A stretch of 64,000 nucleotides of DNA from Brevirhabdus sp. (GTDB taxonomy: Bacteria > Pseudomonadota > Alphaproteobacteria > Rhodobacterales > Rhodobacteraceae), in assembly GCA_024637315.1 (NCBI GenBank), contig JAGXFH010000052.1:1-64000 (forward strand), given 5' to 3'. The first letter of the stretch is position 1; every line of letters begins with the position of its first letter. Below are positions 44,541 through 54,164 of this stretch, piece by piece. The notes below the pieces were generated by a model, which was not told the origin of the DNA, did not search any database, and saw only the letters and a list, made by a program, of their open reading frames with translations. The translations under genes were made by a program, and so were the position numbers.

Positions 44541-44590
44541 ACTATGATTGATTTCTGCGATAAGAGCCTCGATATTTGGGAGAGGTCGCT

Positions 44591-46282
44591 ATGAACGTAC
44601 AGAACACGAAGGCCGGGGTCTGGAAATCAGGCAAGGGCAAGGGGCGCCATACGCCCAAGGGCCGCCAGTATGACGATGCGGCACTGGCCGATGTACGTGA
44701 CCTGCTTGGCGACCGCCCCCTCCGCCGAGATCTGTTGATTGAACATCTGCATCTGATCCAGGATCGATTCGGCCACCTCTCTGCGGCGCACTTGCGGGCG
44801 CTTGCCGAAGAGATGCGGCTGTCGCAGGCTGAGGTTTACGAGGTCGCGACCTTCTACGCGCATTTCGACGTTATCAAGGAAGGCGAAACGCCGCCACCCG
44901 ACCTTACCATCCGCGTCTGTGACAGCCTGTCTTGTGAACTGGCCGGTGCGCAGCAATTGCTTGCCGCCCTGGAAAAAGGGATGGACCCGACCAAGGTGCG
45001 TGTCCTCCGCGCGCCTTGCATGGGCCGCTGCGACACCGCGCCGGTTCTCGAGATCGGGCACAACCATATCGACCACGCGACCCCCGAACTGGTCGACAAG
45101 GCGATTGCCGCGGGCGACACCCATGCCCATGTTCCGGCTTATGAAACCCTCGCAAGCTACCAGGCGGCGGGCGGCTACAAGGCGCTTGCTGATCTGCGTG
45201 GCGGGTCCTCGACACCGGATGCAGTGCAGGACCAGGTCCTTGCCTCAGGGCTACGCGGGCTGGGCGGCGCCGGCTTTCCCTCTGGCCGCAAATGGTCCTT
45301 CGTTCGTGCCGAGAAAGGCCCGCGTTATCTGGCTGTGAACGGCGACGAGGGCGAGCCGGGCACCTTCAAGGACCGCTACTACCTTGAACGCACGCCGCAT
45401 CTGTTCCTGGAAGGCATGCTGATCGCCGCTTGGGCGGTCGAGGCCGAAACCTGCTTCATCTACATGCGCGATGAATACCCGGCGGTGCTGCACATCCTGG
45501 CTACCGAAATCACGGCTCTGGAACAGGCCGGCATCGTCGCCCCCGGATATATCGACCTGCGCCGCGGCGCAGGCGCCTATATCTGCGGCGAGGAAAGCGC
45601 AATGATCGAATCCATCGAGGGCAAGCGTGGAATGCCGCGGCACCGCCCGCCCTTCGTTGCGCAAGTCGGCGTTTTCGACCGCCCGACGCTGGTTCACAAT
45701 GTCGAAACGCTTTACTGGGTCGCAAAGGTCTGTCGCGAGGGGCCAGAAGTGCTGTCGGGCACGGAAAAGAACGGCCGCAAGGGGCTGCGCTCCTTCTCGG
45801 TGTCGGGTCGGGTGAAAAACCCCGGTGTCCACCTTCTGCCAGCCGGATCGACCATCACGGATATCATCGAAGCAGCTGGTGGAATGCTCGACGGCCACAG
45901 CTTCAAGGCCTACCAGCCCGGCGGCCCCTCTGCCGGCCTCTTGCCGGCCTCGATGAACGATATCCCGATGGATTTCGACACGTTGCAGCCGCATGGCAGC
46001 TTCATCGGCTCTGCTGCCATTGTGATCCTGTCAGACAAGGACCGCGCACGCGATGCGGCGCTGAACATGCTGCGGTTTTTCGAGGATGAAAGCTGCGGCC
46101 AGTGCACACCCTGCCGCGTCGGCTGCGAAAAGGCCGTCAAATTGATGCAGGAGGACACCTGGGACCAGCCGCTTCTGAAAGAGTTGTGCGAGGTCATGGT
46201 CGATGCCTCGATCTGCGGCCTCGGGCAGGCGGCGCCGAACCCGATCCTGCTGACGATGAAACACTTTGCGGACGAGGTGTAA
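44591..46282 (+). CDS. Formate dehydrogenase beta subunit, fused gamma-beta (NuoE/NuoF-like)
   Basis: A 563-residue fusion. The N-terminal part (residues about 1-150) is a NuoE/thioredoxin-like [2Fe-2S] domain with cysteines in CDSLSCELAG and CMGRC. The rest is NuoF-like: NADH-binding GLGGAGFPSGRKW, FMN-binding NGDEGEPGTFKDRYYLE, GAGAYICGEESAMIESIEG and the 4Fe-4S SCGQCTPCRVGC. It takes electrons from the alpha subunit and reduces NAD. In the FdsGBA type the two parts are separate genes; the fused form is like Fdh1B of Methylobacterium. The ATG at 44591 has GGGAGAGG upstream; TTG 44576 is less likely. It is followed by the alpha subunit after 3 bp. Confidence 0.93.
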   Translation: MNVQNTKAGVWKSGKGKGRHTPKGRQYDDAALADVRDLLGDRPLRRDLLIEHLHLIQDRFGHLSAAHLRALAEEMRLSQAEVYEVATFYAHFDVIKEGETPPPDLTIRVCDSLSCELAGAQQLLAALEKGMDPTKVRVLRAPCMGRCDTAPVLEIGHNHIDHATPELVDKAIAAGDTHAHVPAYETLASYQAAGGYKALADLRGGSSTPDAVQDQVLASGLRGLGGAGFPSGRKWSFVRAEKGPRYLAVNGDEGEPGTFKDRYYLERTPHLFLEGMLIAAWAVEAETCFIYMRDEYPAVLHILATEITALEQAGIVAPGYIDLRRGAGAYICGEESAMIESIEGKRGMPRHRPPFVAQVGVFDRPTLVHNVETLYWVAKVCREGPEVLSGTEKNGRKGLRSFSVSGRVKNPGVHLLPAGSTITDIIEAAGGMLDGHSFKAYQPGGPSAGLLPASMNDIPMDFDTLQPHGSFIGSAAIVILSDKDRARDAALNMLRFFEDESCGQCTPCRVGCEKAVKLMQEDTWDQPLLKELCEVMVDASICGLGQAAPNPILLTMKHFADEV

Positions 46283-46285
46283 GCC

Positions 46286-49054
46286 ATGACGAACCCGATC
46301 AAATTCTCGCTGGACGGCAAGGAAGTCACCGCCGACGCTGGTGAAACCATCTGGCAAGTCGCCAAACGCGAAGGCACCACCATTCCGCACCTCTGCCACA
46401 AGGATGCGCCGGGCTACCGCTCTGACGGAAACTGTCGCGCCTGCATGGTCGAGATCGACGGCGAACGTGTTCTGGCCGCCTCCTGCGTCCGTACGCCGAC
46501 CGAAGGCATGGTGGTGAAATCCGACTCTGGCCGCGCCAGAACCGCCCGCAAGCTGGTCATCGAGATGCTGGTCGCCGACCAGCCATCGAAGGAAGAGGCC
46601 CATGACCGCGGCTCGCATTTCTGGGACATGGCCGATGTGCAGGGCGTCACCAGCAGCCGTTTCCCGAAAATCGAGTCAGACCGAATTCCGCTGCTCGATG
46701 CCTCGCACCTCGCGATGTCGGTCAATCTCGACGCCTGCATCCATTGCAACCTTTGCGTCCGGGCCTGCCGCGAAGTGCAGGTCAACGACGTGATCGGCAT
46801 GTCGGGCCGCGGTCACGACGCCAAGATCACCTTCGACTTCGACGATCCGATGGGGGACTCGACCTGTGTGGCCTGCGGCGAATGCGTGCAGGCCTGTCCG
46901 ACCGGCGCATTGATGCCGGCTACCGTGCTTGACGAGGCCGGCCATGGGTCAAGCAAGGAGTTCGACCGCGAAGTGGAAAGCGTCTGCCCGTTCTGCGGTG
47001 TCGGCTGCCAGCTGTCGTTCAAGATCAAGGACGACAAGGTCGCCTGGGTCGACGGTGTGGACGGACCTGCGAACGAGAACCGGCTATGCGTCAAGGGCCG
47101 CTTCGGCTTCGATTATATCCACCATCCGCACCGGCTGACGAAACCGCTGATCCGGCGCGACGATGCGCCCGCCAAGGGCCTCAATGTCGATCCCGGAAAC
47201 CTGATGAACCATTTCCGCGAAGCGACATGGGACGAGGCGCTGGACGTTGCTGCCAATGGCATGAAGGGACGTGGCACCGAGATCGCCGGTTTCGGTTCCG
47301 CAAAATGCTCGAACGAAGAAGCCTATCTGTTCCAGAAACTCATCCGTCAGGCATTCAAGCACAACAACGTCGACCATTGCACCCGGCTCTGCCATGCATC
47401 GTCCGTCGCGGCGCTGCTGGAGAACGTTGGGTCCGGCGCTGTCACGGCAACATTCAACGAGATCGAGAATGCCGACGTCGCCATCGTCATCGGCGCGAAC
47501 CCGATCGAGAACCACCCCGTCGCCGCGACATATTTCAAGCAGTTCACCAAGCGCGGCGGCAAGCTGATCGTGATGGACCCGCGCGGCGTCGGGCTCAAGC
47601 GTTACGCCAGCCACCGGCTGCAGTTCCGCCCCGGTACTGATGTGGCGATGCTGAACGCGATCATGAACGTGATCGTCGAGGAAAAGCTCTACGACGAACA
47701 GTATATCGCCGGTTTCACCGAGAACTGGGACGCGATGAAGGAGCATCTGAAGGGGTTCACGCCCGAGAAGATGGAACCGCTCTGCGGCATCAAGGCCGAT
47801 GTGCTGCGCGATGTCGCCCGCACCTTCGCCGGCGCCAAGGCGGCGATGATCTTCTGGGGCATGGGGATCTCACAGCATATCCATGGCACTGACAATTCGC
47901 GCTGCCTGATCAGCCTTGCTCTGATGACGGGCCAGGTCGGCCGCCCCGGTTCCGGCCTGCACCCGCTTCGCGGCCAGAACAATGTACAGGGCGCGTCCGA
48001 CGCGGGTCTGATCCCGATGTTCCTGCCCGACTACCAGAGCGTCACCGACGATGGGGTGCGCAAGGCGTTCACCGATGTCTGGGGCACCGGCGATTTCTCT
48101 GCCGAGAAGGGACTGACAGTCGTCGAGATCATGGATGCAGTCCATACCGGCGATATCAAGGGCATGTATATCCTTGGCGAGAACCCTGCCATGTCCGATC
48201 CGGATGTGGAACATGCCCGCGATGCGCTGGCCAAACTGGATCATCTGGTGGTTCAGGACATTTTCCTGACCGAAACCGCGAACTACGCCGATGTGGTGCT
48301 GCCGTCGTCGGCCTGGCCGGAAAAGTCCGGCACCGTGACCAACACCAACCGTCAGGTCCAGATGGGTCGCCCTGCCGTGCCGCCTCCGGGCGAGGCCAAG
48401 GAAGACTGGTGGATCACCACGGAACTGGCCAAGCGGCTGGGGCTGAAGTGGGATTACACCCATCCCAAACAGGTCTTCAACGAGATGAAGATCAATATGA
48501 AGAGCTTCGACAACATTACATGGGAACGGCTCGAAAAGGCGGCCGTCACCTATCCAAGCCTGTCACCGGATGATCCGGGCCAGCCGATCGTGTTTGCCGA
48601 AGGCTTTCCGCGTCCGAACGGGCGCGCGCGCTTCACCCCCGCTCAGGTTACCGCCCCGGCAGAGACACCGGATGCGGAGTTTCCGATGATCCTGATCACC
48701 GGCCGACAACTGGAACACTGGCATACCGGCTCGATGACCCGCCGCGCCTCGGTGCTGGACTGGGCAGAGCCAGAGGCGAATGCCTCGTTGCATCCCAAAA
48801 CCCTGCGCAGGCTGGGTGTCGAACCGGGCGGCATGATCACCCTTGAAACCCGCCGCGGAGCGATCCGGATCATGGCTCGCGCCGACCGCGCAGTGGCAGA
48901 GGACATGGTGTTCCTTCCCTTCGCCTATGTGGAAGCGGCGGCCAACATCCTGACCAATCCCAGCCTCGATCCTTACGGCAAGATCCCCGAGTTCAAGTTC
49001 TCGGCTTGCCGGGTGACGGCGGGCACGGTCGAAGCCGCGCACGCCGCCGAGTAG
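46286..49054 (+). CDS. Formate dehydrogenase alpha (catalytic) subunit
   Basis: A 922-residue molybdenum- or tungsten-bis-pterin enzyme. Domain order: a [2Fe-2S] ferredoxin part (residues 1-80, CRACMVEI), a His-Cys 4Fe-4S region, two 4Fe-4S clusters (CIHCNLCVRAC, CVACGECVQAC), then the oxidoreductase proper starting CPFCGVGCQLSF. The metal-ligand cysteine is C369 in RLCHASSVA with the catalytic histidine 370 next to it. It oxidises formate to CO2. The enzyme ends the oxalate pathway and yields NADH with the beta subunit. The cysteine is not selenocysteine. Confidence 0.95.
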   Translation: MTNPIKFSLDGKEVTADAGETIWQVAKREGTTIPHLCHKDAPGYRSDGNCRACMVEIDGERVLAASCVRTPTEGMVVKSDSGRARTARKLVIEMLVADQPSKEEAHDRGSHFWDMADVQGVTSSRFPKIESDRIPLLDASHLAMSVNLDACIHCNLCVRACREVQVNDVIGMSGRGHDAKITFDFDDPMGDSTCVACGECVQACPTGALMPATVLDEAGHGSSKEFDREVESVCPFCGVGCQLSFKIKDDKVAWVDGVDGPANENRLCVKGRFGFDYIHHPHRLTKPLIRRDDAPAKGLNVDPGNLMNHFREATWDEALDVAANGMKGRGTEIAGFGSAKCSNEEAYLFQKLIRQAFKHNNVDHCTRLCHASSVAALLENVGSGAVTATFNEIENADVAIVIGANPIENHPVAATYFKQFTKRGGKLIVMDPRGVGLKRYASHRLQFRPGTDVAMLNAIMNVIVEEKLYDEQYIAGFTENWDAMKEHLKGFTPEKMEPLCGIKADVLRDVARTFAGAKAAMIFWGMGISQHIHGTDNSRCLISLALMTGQVGRPGSGLHPLRGQNNVQGASDAGLIPMFLPDYQSVTDDGVRKAFTDVWGTGDFSAEKGLTVVEIMDAVHTGDIKGMYILGENPAMSDPDVEHARDALAKLDHLVVQDIFLTETANYADVVLPSSAWPEKSGTVTNTNRQVQMGRPAVPPPGEAKEDWWITTELAKRLGLKWDYTHPKQVFNEMKINMKSFDNITWERLEKAAVTYPSLSPDDPGQPIVFAEGFPRPNGRARFTPAQVTAPAETPDAEFPMILITGRQLEHWHTGSMTRRASVLDWAEPEANASLHPKTLRRLGVEPGGMITLETRRGAIRIMARADRAVAEDMVFLPFAYVEAAANILTNPSLDPYGKIPEFKFSACRVTAGTVEAAHAAE

Positions 49055-49096
49055 GGGTGGAGCCACTCCCGGAACCGAAGAAGGCATGCCAGAACT

Positions 49097-49133
49097 GGCG
49101 CGCCTTCGCGTTGGTGCGCCGAACTGGCCTTTT
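49097..49133 (+). terminator. Probable terminator after formate dehydrogenase
   Basis: GGCGCGCC (49097-49104) pairs with GGTGCGCC (49113-49120, one G-T) and is followed after 9 bp by TTTT. It lies 40 bp behind the alpha-subunit stop and could also end the convergent hypothetical gene. Confidence 0.5.
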
Positions 49134-49147
49134 GCAGCTGTAATTGA

Positions 49148-49495
49148 TCAGCAATCCAACGCCGGCACACGAAAGTCCGTTGGTCGCGTCCGACCGAGGT
49201 AGAAGCGGATATCGAATGATCCGCGCCGCAGGCTCGGCCTGTATTCCGGCATGTCCCGATTGTGCATCGCGATAGCGTCCCGAAAGACCGACGCGATGCG
49301 TTCCTGCGCTACAATCACGATTGCCGGATCGTCCCGCCCGACGCGGTAGGACGGTGCAATGTTTTCGACGACCACTTCATCCTTGTCGGCCAAGCCGCAA
49401 AGGCCGATCACATGCGAAAATCCAGTGCGCAGGGATTGCTCTGACAGCGCGCTGATCGGGACCCAATCTAGGATCAGTTCATGGCGGGTCCTCAT
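49148..49495 (-). CDS. Hypothetical protein of 115 residues
   Basis: I do not recognise this protein. From the ATG at 49495 it reads MRTRHELILDWVPISALSEQ and ends in RPTDFRVPALDC; it has mixed alpha/beta character (VIVAQERIASVFRDAIAMH) and no signal peptide or membrane helix. The codon choice looks coding, with G/C in third positions. A longer frame reaches 49645, but the added 50 residues are low-complexity arginine/serine-rich and are probably not translated. It is convergent with the formate dehydrogenase operon and lies beside possible mobile-element debris. Confidence 0.5.
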   Translation of the reverse strand: MRTRHELILDWVPISALSEQSLRTGFSHVIGLCGLADKDEVVVENIAPSYRVGRDDPAIVIVAQERIASVFRDAIAMHNRDMPEYRPSLRRGSFDIRFYLGRTRPTDFRVPALDC

Positions 49496-50003
49496 GATCT
49501 TCCAGTTTTCTCCGGGAAGCGGCGAGGATGCGGCCCTAGCGATCCGGCGGCGGCTCCGAGACGTTTTGCCCCGCGGCAGCGCCCCAGCGCCCCGCATCAT
49601 CGACATGTTGAAGGTCTCAATCCTGGTCACCGTCGAACACCCCACATCACCATCTGGTCAAGCCATTGATCCCAGCAGGTTGGTTTCACGTCGCTGCGCA
49701 AACTCGATATCCGCAGGAACGACCTTAGCGTGTTGCCATAAGAGGTGCTTGATAAGGCCCGAATCCGAAAATCAACGTTCAGTTTTGGGAAACAATCATG
49801 CTTAATTCTGCCACAATCCTAAAAAGCCGCAATGAATTGGCATTAATTCTGACACATTCCAGCCACAATCACCGGGGGCAGGCCGCAATTCGACATTGAA
49901 ATACGGGCCTGTAGTGCTGACTTTCATCACACCTGACCTTTTGAACAGCTTTCCGGCGCCAGAAAGCCCGCATCTGCGACTGCATTTTGCGAATCACCAA
50001 AAT
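49496..50003. other. Gene-free stretch, possibly decayed mobile DNA
   Basis: These 508 bp contain no supportable complete gene. On the minus strand an open segment ending at the stop 49658-49660 encodes SDSGLIKHLLWQHAKVV and further protein-like sequence of about 36 codons without a start, which looks like a gene fragment that I cannot name. An A+T-rich part at 49770-49900 contains a repeated element listed separately. Confidence 0.4.
49801..49860. repeat. Two imperfect 19-bp direct repeats
   Basis: CTTAATTCTGCCACAATCC (49801-49819) and ATTAATTCTGACACATTCC (49842-49860) match at 16 of 19 positions, spaced 41 bp apart. Repeated units like these are seen at the ends of IS21-type elements and also as operators. 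Confidence 0.5.
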
Positions 50004-51062
50004 TTATCCGGGACGTATCCCCAGCAGACGGAACAGCAGCGGCGCGCCAAAGATCACCAGGGTGATCCGCGCCACATGGCTTAGCGAGACATAGGCAATC
50101 TCCTGCCCCATCGCCAGTGCCAGCAGGCTCATTTCGGTCAAGCCGCCCGGAGAATAAGCCAGGAACGCCTGCCGCGCGTCGACCCCGTTCAGTCGCGCCA
50201 GCAGTTCGGCAAAGCCGACGGCGACAAGGATCATGAGGACCGACGACCCTGTGCCCAGCATCAGGTCGCGCCCGATGTCGCGCAGAGCGGAGCCCGCGAA
50301 TCGGCAGCCGATCACGGTGCCCAGAACGATCTGCGCGGCGATGACCAGAAGCGTCGGGGGTGGAACCTCGACGACGCCCGCGACATGCGCAAGACCTGAC
50401 AGAAGCATCGGCCCCAGCATCGGCGCAGCAGGAAGCCGCAGGACCCGGCCCAGTGGAATCCCGGCAAGCCCCGCCGCCACCAGCCAGACCATATCGCCCG
50501 GTCCAAGCGCGCCGACCCCGACCCATGGCCGCGACTGCTGGTCCGATGCCACGCCCAGCACCAACCCGAAGAACAGCACCACGAAGACGATCACGATCAG
50601 GATCCGCACCGCATGAGCCAGCGCGACCCGACGTTCGTCGGCACCAGCGGCGGCGCCCAGGATCACCATGTCGTTCAGCCCGCCCGGCATCGCCGAGAAG
50701 AACGCCGTCACGGGGTCGAATCCGCCGACCCGCCTATAGAATTGATAGGATGCGGTTCCGGCAAACACCAGGAACGGAACCAGAAGCAGCATCGAGGGCC
50801 ACCAGCTCATCGCCTGTGCCAATACCTCGCGGCTGATCGCCGACCCCAGCATCACCCCGATCACCGGGATCACCAGCGGCCGCAGCACAATCGGTGCCGC
50901 CACTGGAAGCCGGACCATTGCCGCAACGGTGTTGCCGATCATCGGCCCAAGCATCCAGGGCAAAGGCAAACCGGCCCGGTTGGCCAGGATGCCAGAGCCG
51001 ATGCCGATGCACAGTGCCAGCAGGGCTTGCGGTCCGCCGATGCGCAGGGATCTGATTGTCAT
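50004..51062 (-). CDS. AbrB-family membrane protein (putative transporter)
   Basis: A 352-residue protein with about ten membrane helices in two homologous halves, each with the AbrB-family motif: LPLPWMLGPMIGNTVAAM (residue about 33) and LRLPAAPMLGPMLLSGLAH. The PGGLNDMVIL and SPGGLTEMSLLALAMG motifs near the end of each half repeat the same pattern (SAMPGGLN, YSPGGLTE). The Escherichia member (AbrB) is linked to aidB regulation, but the activity is unknown; transport of a small molecule is likely. It is leftward, 126 bp from trhO. Confidence 0.85.
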   Translation of the reverse strand: MTIRSLRIGGPQALLALCIGIGSGILANRAGLPLPWMLGPMIGNTVAAMVRLPVAAPIVLRPLVIPVIGVMLGSAISREVLAQAMSWWPSMLLLVPFLVFAGTASYQFYRRVGGFDPVTAFFSAMPGGLNDMVILGAAAGADERRVALAHAVRILIVIVFVVLFFGLVLGVASDQQSRPWVGVGALGPGDMVWLVAAGLAGIPLGRVLRLPAAPMLGPMLLSGLAHVAGVVEVPPPTLLVIAAQIVLGTVIGCRFAGSALRDIGRDLMLGTGSSVLMILVAVGFAELLARLNGVDARQAFLAYSPGGLTEMSLLALAMGQEIAYVSLSHVARITLVIFGAPLLFRLLGIRPG

Positions 51063-51188
51063 GCTGCCTGATTAACCCGCTCTCGCGGGGGCTGCGACCC
51101 GCAAAAAACCCCGCCGCATCATTTGTCCGGAAATATCCCTGCCGGAGGCAAGAAAATCCCGGCGCAGCGGCGACGCCGCGATGCCCTA

Positions 51189-52097
51189 TCAGTCCCGTCG
51201 ACCGACATGCGCCACGCCCCGCGACCTGGCCAGTGCGATCTGCTTCTGACGTTCGCGGAATCTTGCTTTGTCAGAGTGCGAAGTCGCGTCGATGCAGTGA
51301 TGGCAGGAAACGCCCGCCTCGAATTCCGGCCGCGCCCTGTCCTCCGGCAATATCGGCCTGCGGCAGGCAAAGCACAACTCATGCGGACCCTCGCGAAGGC
51401 CGTGCCCCACCGAAACCCGGCCATCGAACACAAAGCATTCCCCGGTCCAGCGGCTCTCCTCTTGCGCAACGACTTCCAGATACTTCAGGATGCCTCCCTT
51501 CAGGTGGTAGACTTCTTCGACACCCTGCCCCAGCAGGTAGTTCGTCGATTTCTCGCAGCGGATGCCGCCGGTGCAGAACATCGCGATCCGCTTGTTGTGG
51601 AACCGCGCCTTGTTAGCCTCCCACCAGGCCGGGAATTCGCCGAAGCTGCGGGTGGCCGGGTCGACCGCGCCCTCGAAGCTGCCGATGGCGACCTCATAGT
51701 CGTTGCGGGTGTCGATCACCGCGACATCCGGCGCCGAGATCAAGGCGTTCCAGTCCGCCGCCTCGACATAATGTCCAACACCGACCAGCGGATCGACATC
51801 CGGTTGACCCATCGTCACGATCTCGCGCTTCAACCGCACCTTCATGCGGTGGAACGGCATCGTGGCGGCGGTGCTTTCCTTCCAGTCCAGCCCGGCGCAG
51901 CCGGGCAGTCTACGCACATGCGCCATCACCGCGTCGATGCCCGTCCTTGACCCCGCGATGGTTCCATTGATCCCTTCGCGCGCTAGTAGCAGCGTTCCCC
52001 GAACGCCCTGTGACAGGCACAGATCCAGCAGCGGTGCGCGCAGCGCGGCGGGATCGGCAAAGCGGGTGAAGTGATACAGGGCGGCGACTGTGAACAT
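51189..52097 (-). CDS. trhO: tRNA uridine-34 hydroxylase TrhO (YceA, rhodanese domain)
   Basis: A 302-residue protein: N-terminal acylphosphatase-like part ([16 protein letters not shown] to [13 protein letters not shown]), then a rhodanese domain with the active cysteine in [17 protein letters not shown], and a C-terminal cysteine-rich part ([14 protein letters not shown]). TrhO hydroxylates uridine-34 in tRNA to ho5U, using oxygen. The ATG at 52097 ([10 protein letters not shown]) is chosen as the first that begins the fold; the open frame extends to 52217 without similarity. It is divergent from pncA. Confidence 0.92.
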   Translation of the reverse strand: MFTVAALYHFTRFADPAALRAPLLDLCLSQGVRGTLLLAREGINGTIAGSRTGIDAVMAHVRRLPGCAGLDWKESTAATMPFHRMKVRLKREIVTMGQPDVDPLVGVGHYVEAADWNALISAPDVAVIDTRNDYEVAIGSFEGAVDPATRSFGEFPAWWEANKARFHNKRIAMFCTGGIRCEKSTNYLLGQGVEEVYHLKGGILKYLEVVAQEESRWTGECFVFDGRVSVGHGLREGPHELCFACRRPILPEDRARPEFEAGVSCHHCIDATSHSDKARFRERQKQIALARSRGVAHVGRRD

Positions 52098-52262
52098 GGC
52101 CCGCGGCATAAGCCAGATCCGGGGCCCGGGGCAAGACCCGGCGGCAATGGAACCACCCCACTGGCCGATACGTTGACCAAAGGGATAACAGATGCCGCGG
52201 CCTGCCATTGACGCCACGTCGTGCCATCCTTACCCATGACAGCACCGGAAAAGGAGATCCTC

Positions 52263-52871
52263 ATGCAACCGGCAACGCACGCGCTTCTCGTCATCGACAT
52301 GCAGAACGATTTCTGCCCCGGCGGCGCCCTTGCCGTGCAAGAGGGTGACGCCATCGTTCCCGGCGTCAATGCGCTGATGCAGGATTTCACGACTGTCATT
52401 CTGACCCAGGACTGGCACCCCGAAGACCATTCCTCATTCGCCAGCCGGCACAAGGACGCAGAGCCATTCAGCCTGACCGAAATGCCCTATGGGCCGCAGG
52501 TGCTCTGGCCCGACCATTGTGTGCAGGGCTCGAAAGGCGCCGCGTTTCACAAGGACCTCGAAACCGACCGCGCCCATTTGGTCATCCGCAAAGGCTTCCG
52601 CCCGCAGATCGACAGCTACTCGGCCTTCTTCGAGAATGACCACGAGACCCCTACCGGGCTTCACGGTTATTGCCAGGAACGCGGCATCGACCGCCTGACC
52701 CTGGTCGGTCTGGCGACCGATTTCTGCGTACAGTATTCCGCTCTCGACGCCGCCCGCCTCGGCTACGCCGTCACGGTGCAACAGGACCTCTGTCGTGCCA
52801 TCGATCTCGATGGTTCGCTTGAAGACGCTCGGGCGGCGATGCTGTCGGCCAATGTCGTATTGGAGAATTGA
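52263..52871 (+). CDS. pncA: Nicotinamidase
   Basis: A 202-residue enzyme of the isochorismatase-like fold that hydrolyses nicotinamide to nicotinate and ammonia in NAD salvage. The catalytic triad is present: Asp in LLVIDMQNDF (residue 12 region), Lys in LVIRKGF, and Cys in ATDFCVQYS; the metal site is in TQDWHPEDHSSFAS. The ATG at 52263 follows AAGGAGAT. It abuts pncB without any gap, so one operon turns nicotinamide into nicotinate mononucleotide. Confidence 0.95.
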   Translation: MQPATHALLVIDMQNDFCPGGALAVQEGDAIVPGVNALMQDFTTVILTQDWHPEDHSSFASRHKDAEPFSLTEMPYGPQVLWPDHCVQGSKGAAFHKDLETDRAHLVIRKGFRPQIDSYSAFFENDHETPTGLHGYCQERGIDRLTLVGLATDFCVQYSALDAARLGYAVTVQQDLCRAIDLDGSLEDARAAMLSANVVLEN

Positions 52872-54164
52872 ATGGCCGACATCGCCGAGCGGGTCTATGC
52901 TCACAAATGGAAGATCGACCCGATCATACGGTCGCTGATCGACACTGATTTCTACAAGTTGCTGATGTGCCAGTCGGTGTTTCGCAACAAGCCCGATACG
53001 CAAGTCACCTTCTCGCTGATCAACCGGACCAAAAGCATCCGCGTCGCCGATCTGGTCGATGAAGGCGAGCTGCGCGAACAACTCGACCATGCCCGGTCGC
53101 TGAAGCTGGCGCGCGGCGAGAGCACATGGCTGCGCGGCAACACCTTCTACGGCAAACGCCAGATGTTTCGCCCCGATTTCATGGAATGGTTCGAGGATCT
53201 TCGGCTGCCAGACTATCACCTGGAAAGGCGCGACGGCCAGTATGAACTGACCTTCGAGGGCAAATGGCCCGAAGTCATGATGTGGGAAATCCCGGCGCTG
53301 GCGATCCTGATGGAATTGCGCGGCCGCGCCGTGCTGCGCGACATGGGCCGGTTCGAATTGCAGGTGCTCTATGCCCGCGCGATGACAAGGGTCTGGGAAA
53401 AGGTCGAAAAGCTGCGCGACCTGCCGGACCTGCGGCTGGCCGATTTCGGTACCCGCCGCCGGCATTCGTTCCTCTGGCAGGACTGGTGCGTGCAGGCGTT
53501 GATGGAAGGGCTTGGCGACAAGTTCACCGGCACCTCGAACTGCCTGATCGCGATGCGCCGCGACATCGAGGCGATCGGCACCAATGCGCATGAATTGCCG
53601 ATGGTCTATGCCGCACTGGCCGACAATGACCAAGACCTCGCCCGCGCGCCCTATGATGTGCTGGCCGACTGGCAGGAGGAACATGACGGTAACCTCAGGA
53701 TCATCCTGCCCGACACCTTCGGCACCAGGGGATTCCTTGAAAACGCCCCCGACTGGCTGGCCGGCTGGACCGGCATCCGCGTCGACAGCGGCGATCCGGC
53801 AGAGGGGGCAGAGATTGCCATCGACTGGTGGAAGAGCCGGGGCGAGGATCCTCGCAAGAAGCTGGTGATCTTCTCGGACGGTCTGGACGTCGACAAGATC
53901 ACCGCGCTGCAAGATCACTTCGCGGGGCGGGTGCGGGTATCGTTCGGCTGGGGCACGCTCTTGACCAACGACTTCCGCGGCCTTGTGCCGGACGATGCAC
54001 TGGCGCCGTTCTCGCTGGTGTGCAAGGCAGTCTCGGCCAATGGGCGCCCGACCGTGAAGCTTTCGGACAACCCGAACAAGGCGATGGGACCGGCGGATCA
54101 GATAGAACGCTACAAGCGGGTGTTCGGCGTGGGTGAGCAAGAGCGACGCGCGGTGGTCGTCTAG
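52872..54164 (+). CDS. pncB: Nicotinate phosphoribosyltransferase
   Basis: A 430-residue enzyme that joins nicotinate and PRPP (with ATP) to form nicotinate mononucleotide. Family marks: [16 protein letters not shown] near residue 24-39, [16 protein letters not shown] with the GTSN-like [13 protein letters not shown], and [14 protein letters not shown] with the phosphate-binding [10 protein letters not shown]. Length matches proteobacterial PncB. Its start codon comes directly after the pncA stop, and it uses a start near the end of the pncA message, so the two are translationally linked. Confidence 0.95.
   Translation: MADIAERVYAHKWKIDPIIRSLIDTDFYKLLMCQSVFRNKPDTQVTFSLINRTKSIRVADLVDEGELREQLDHARSLKLARGESTWLRGNTFYGKRQMFRPDFMEWFEDLRLPDYHLERRDGQYELTFEGKWPEVMMWEIPALAILMELRGRAVLRDMGRFELQVLYARAMTRVWEKVEKLRDLPDLRLADFGTRRRHSFLWQDWCVQALMEGLGDKFTGTSNCLIAMRRDIEAIGTNAHELPMVYAALADNDQDLARAPYDVLADWQEEHDGNLRIILPDTFGTRGFLENAPDWLAGWTGIRVDSGDPAEGAEIAIDWWKSRGEDPRKKLVIFSDGLDVDKITALQDHFAGRVRVSFGWGTLLTNDFRGLVPDDALAPFSLVCKAVSANGRPTVKLSDNPNKAMGPADQIERYKRVFGVGEQERRAVVV

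Noticed and set aside
46286-49054. Formate dehydrogenase as a selenoprotein
   Set aside because: The metal-ligand position is a TGC cysteine codon at residue 369 and no in-frame TGA or SECIS-like hairpin is needed.
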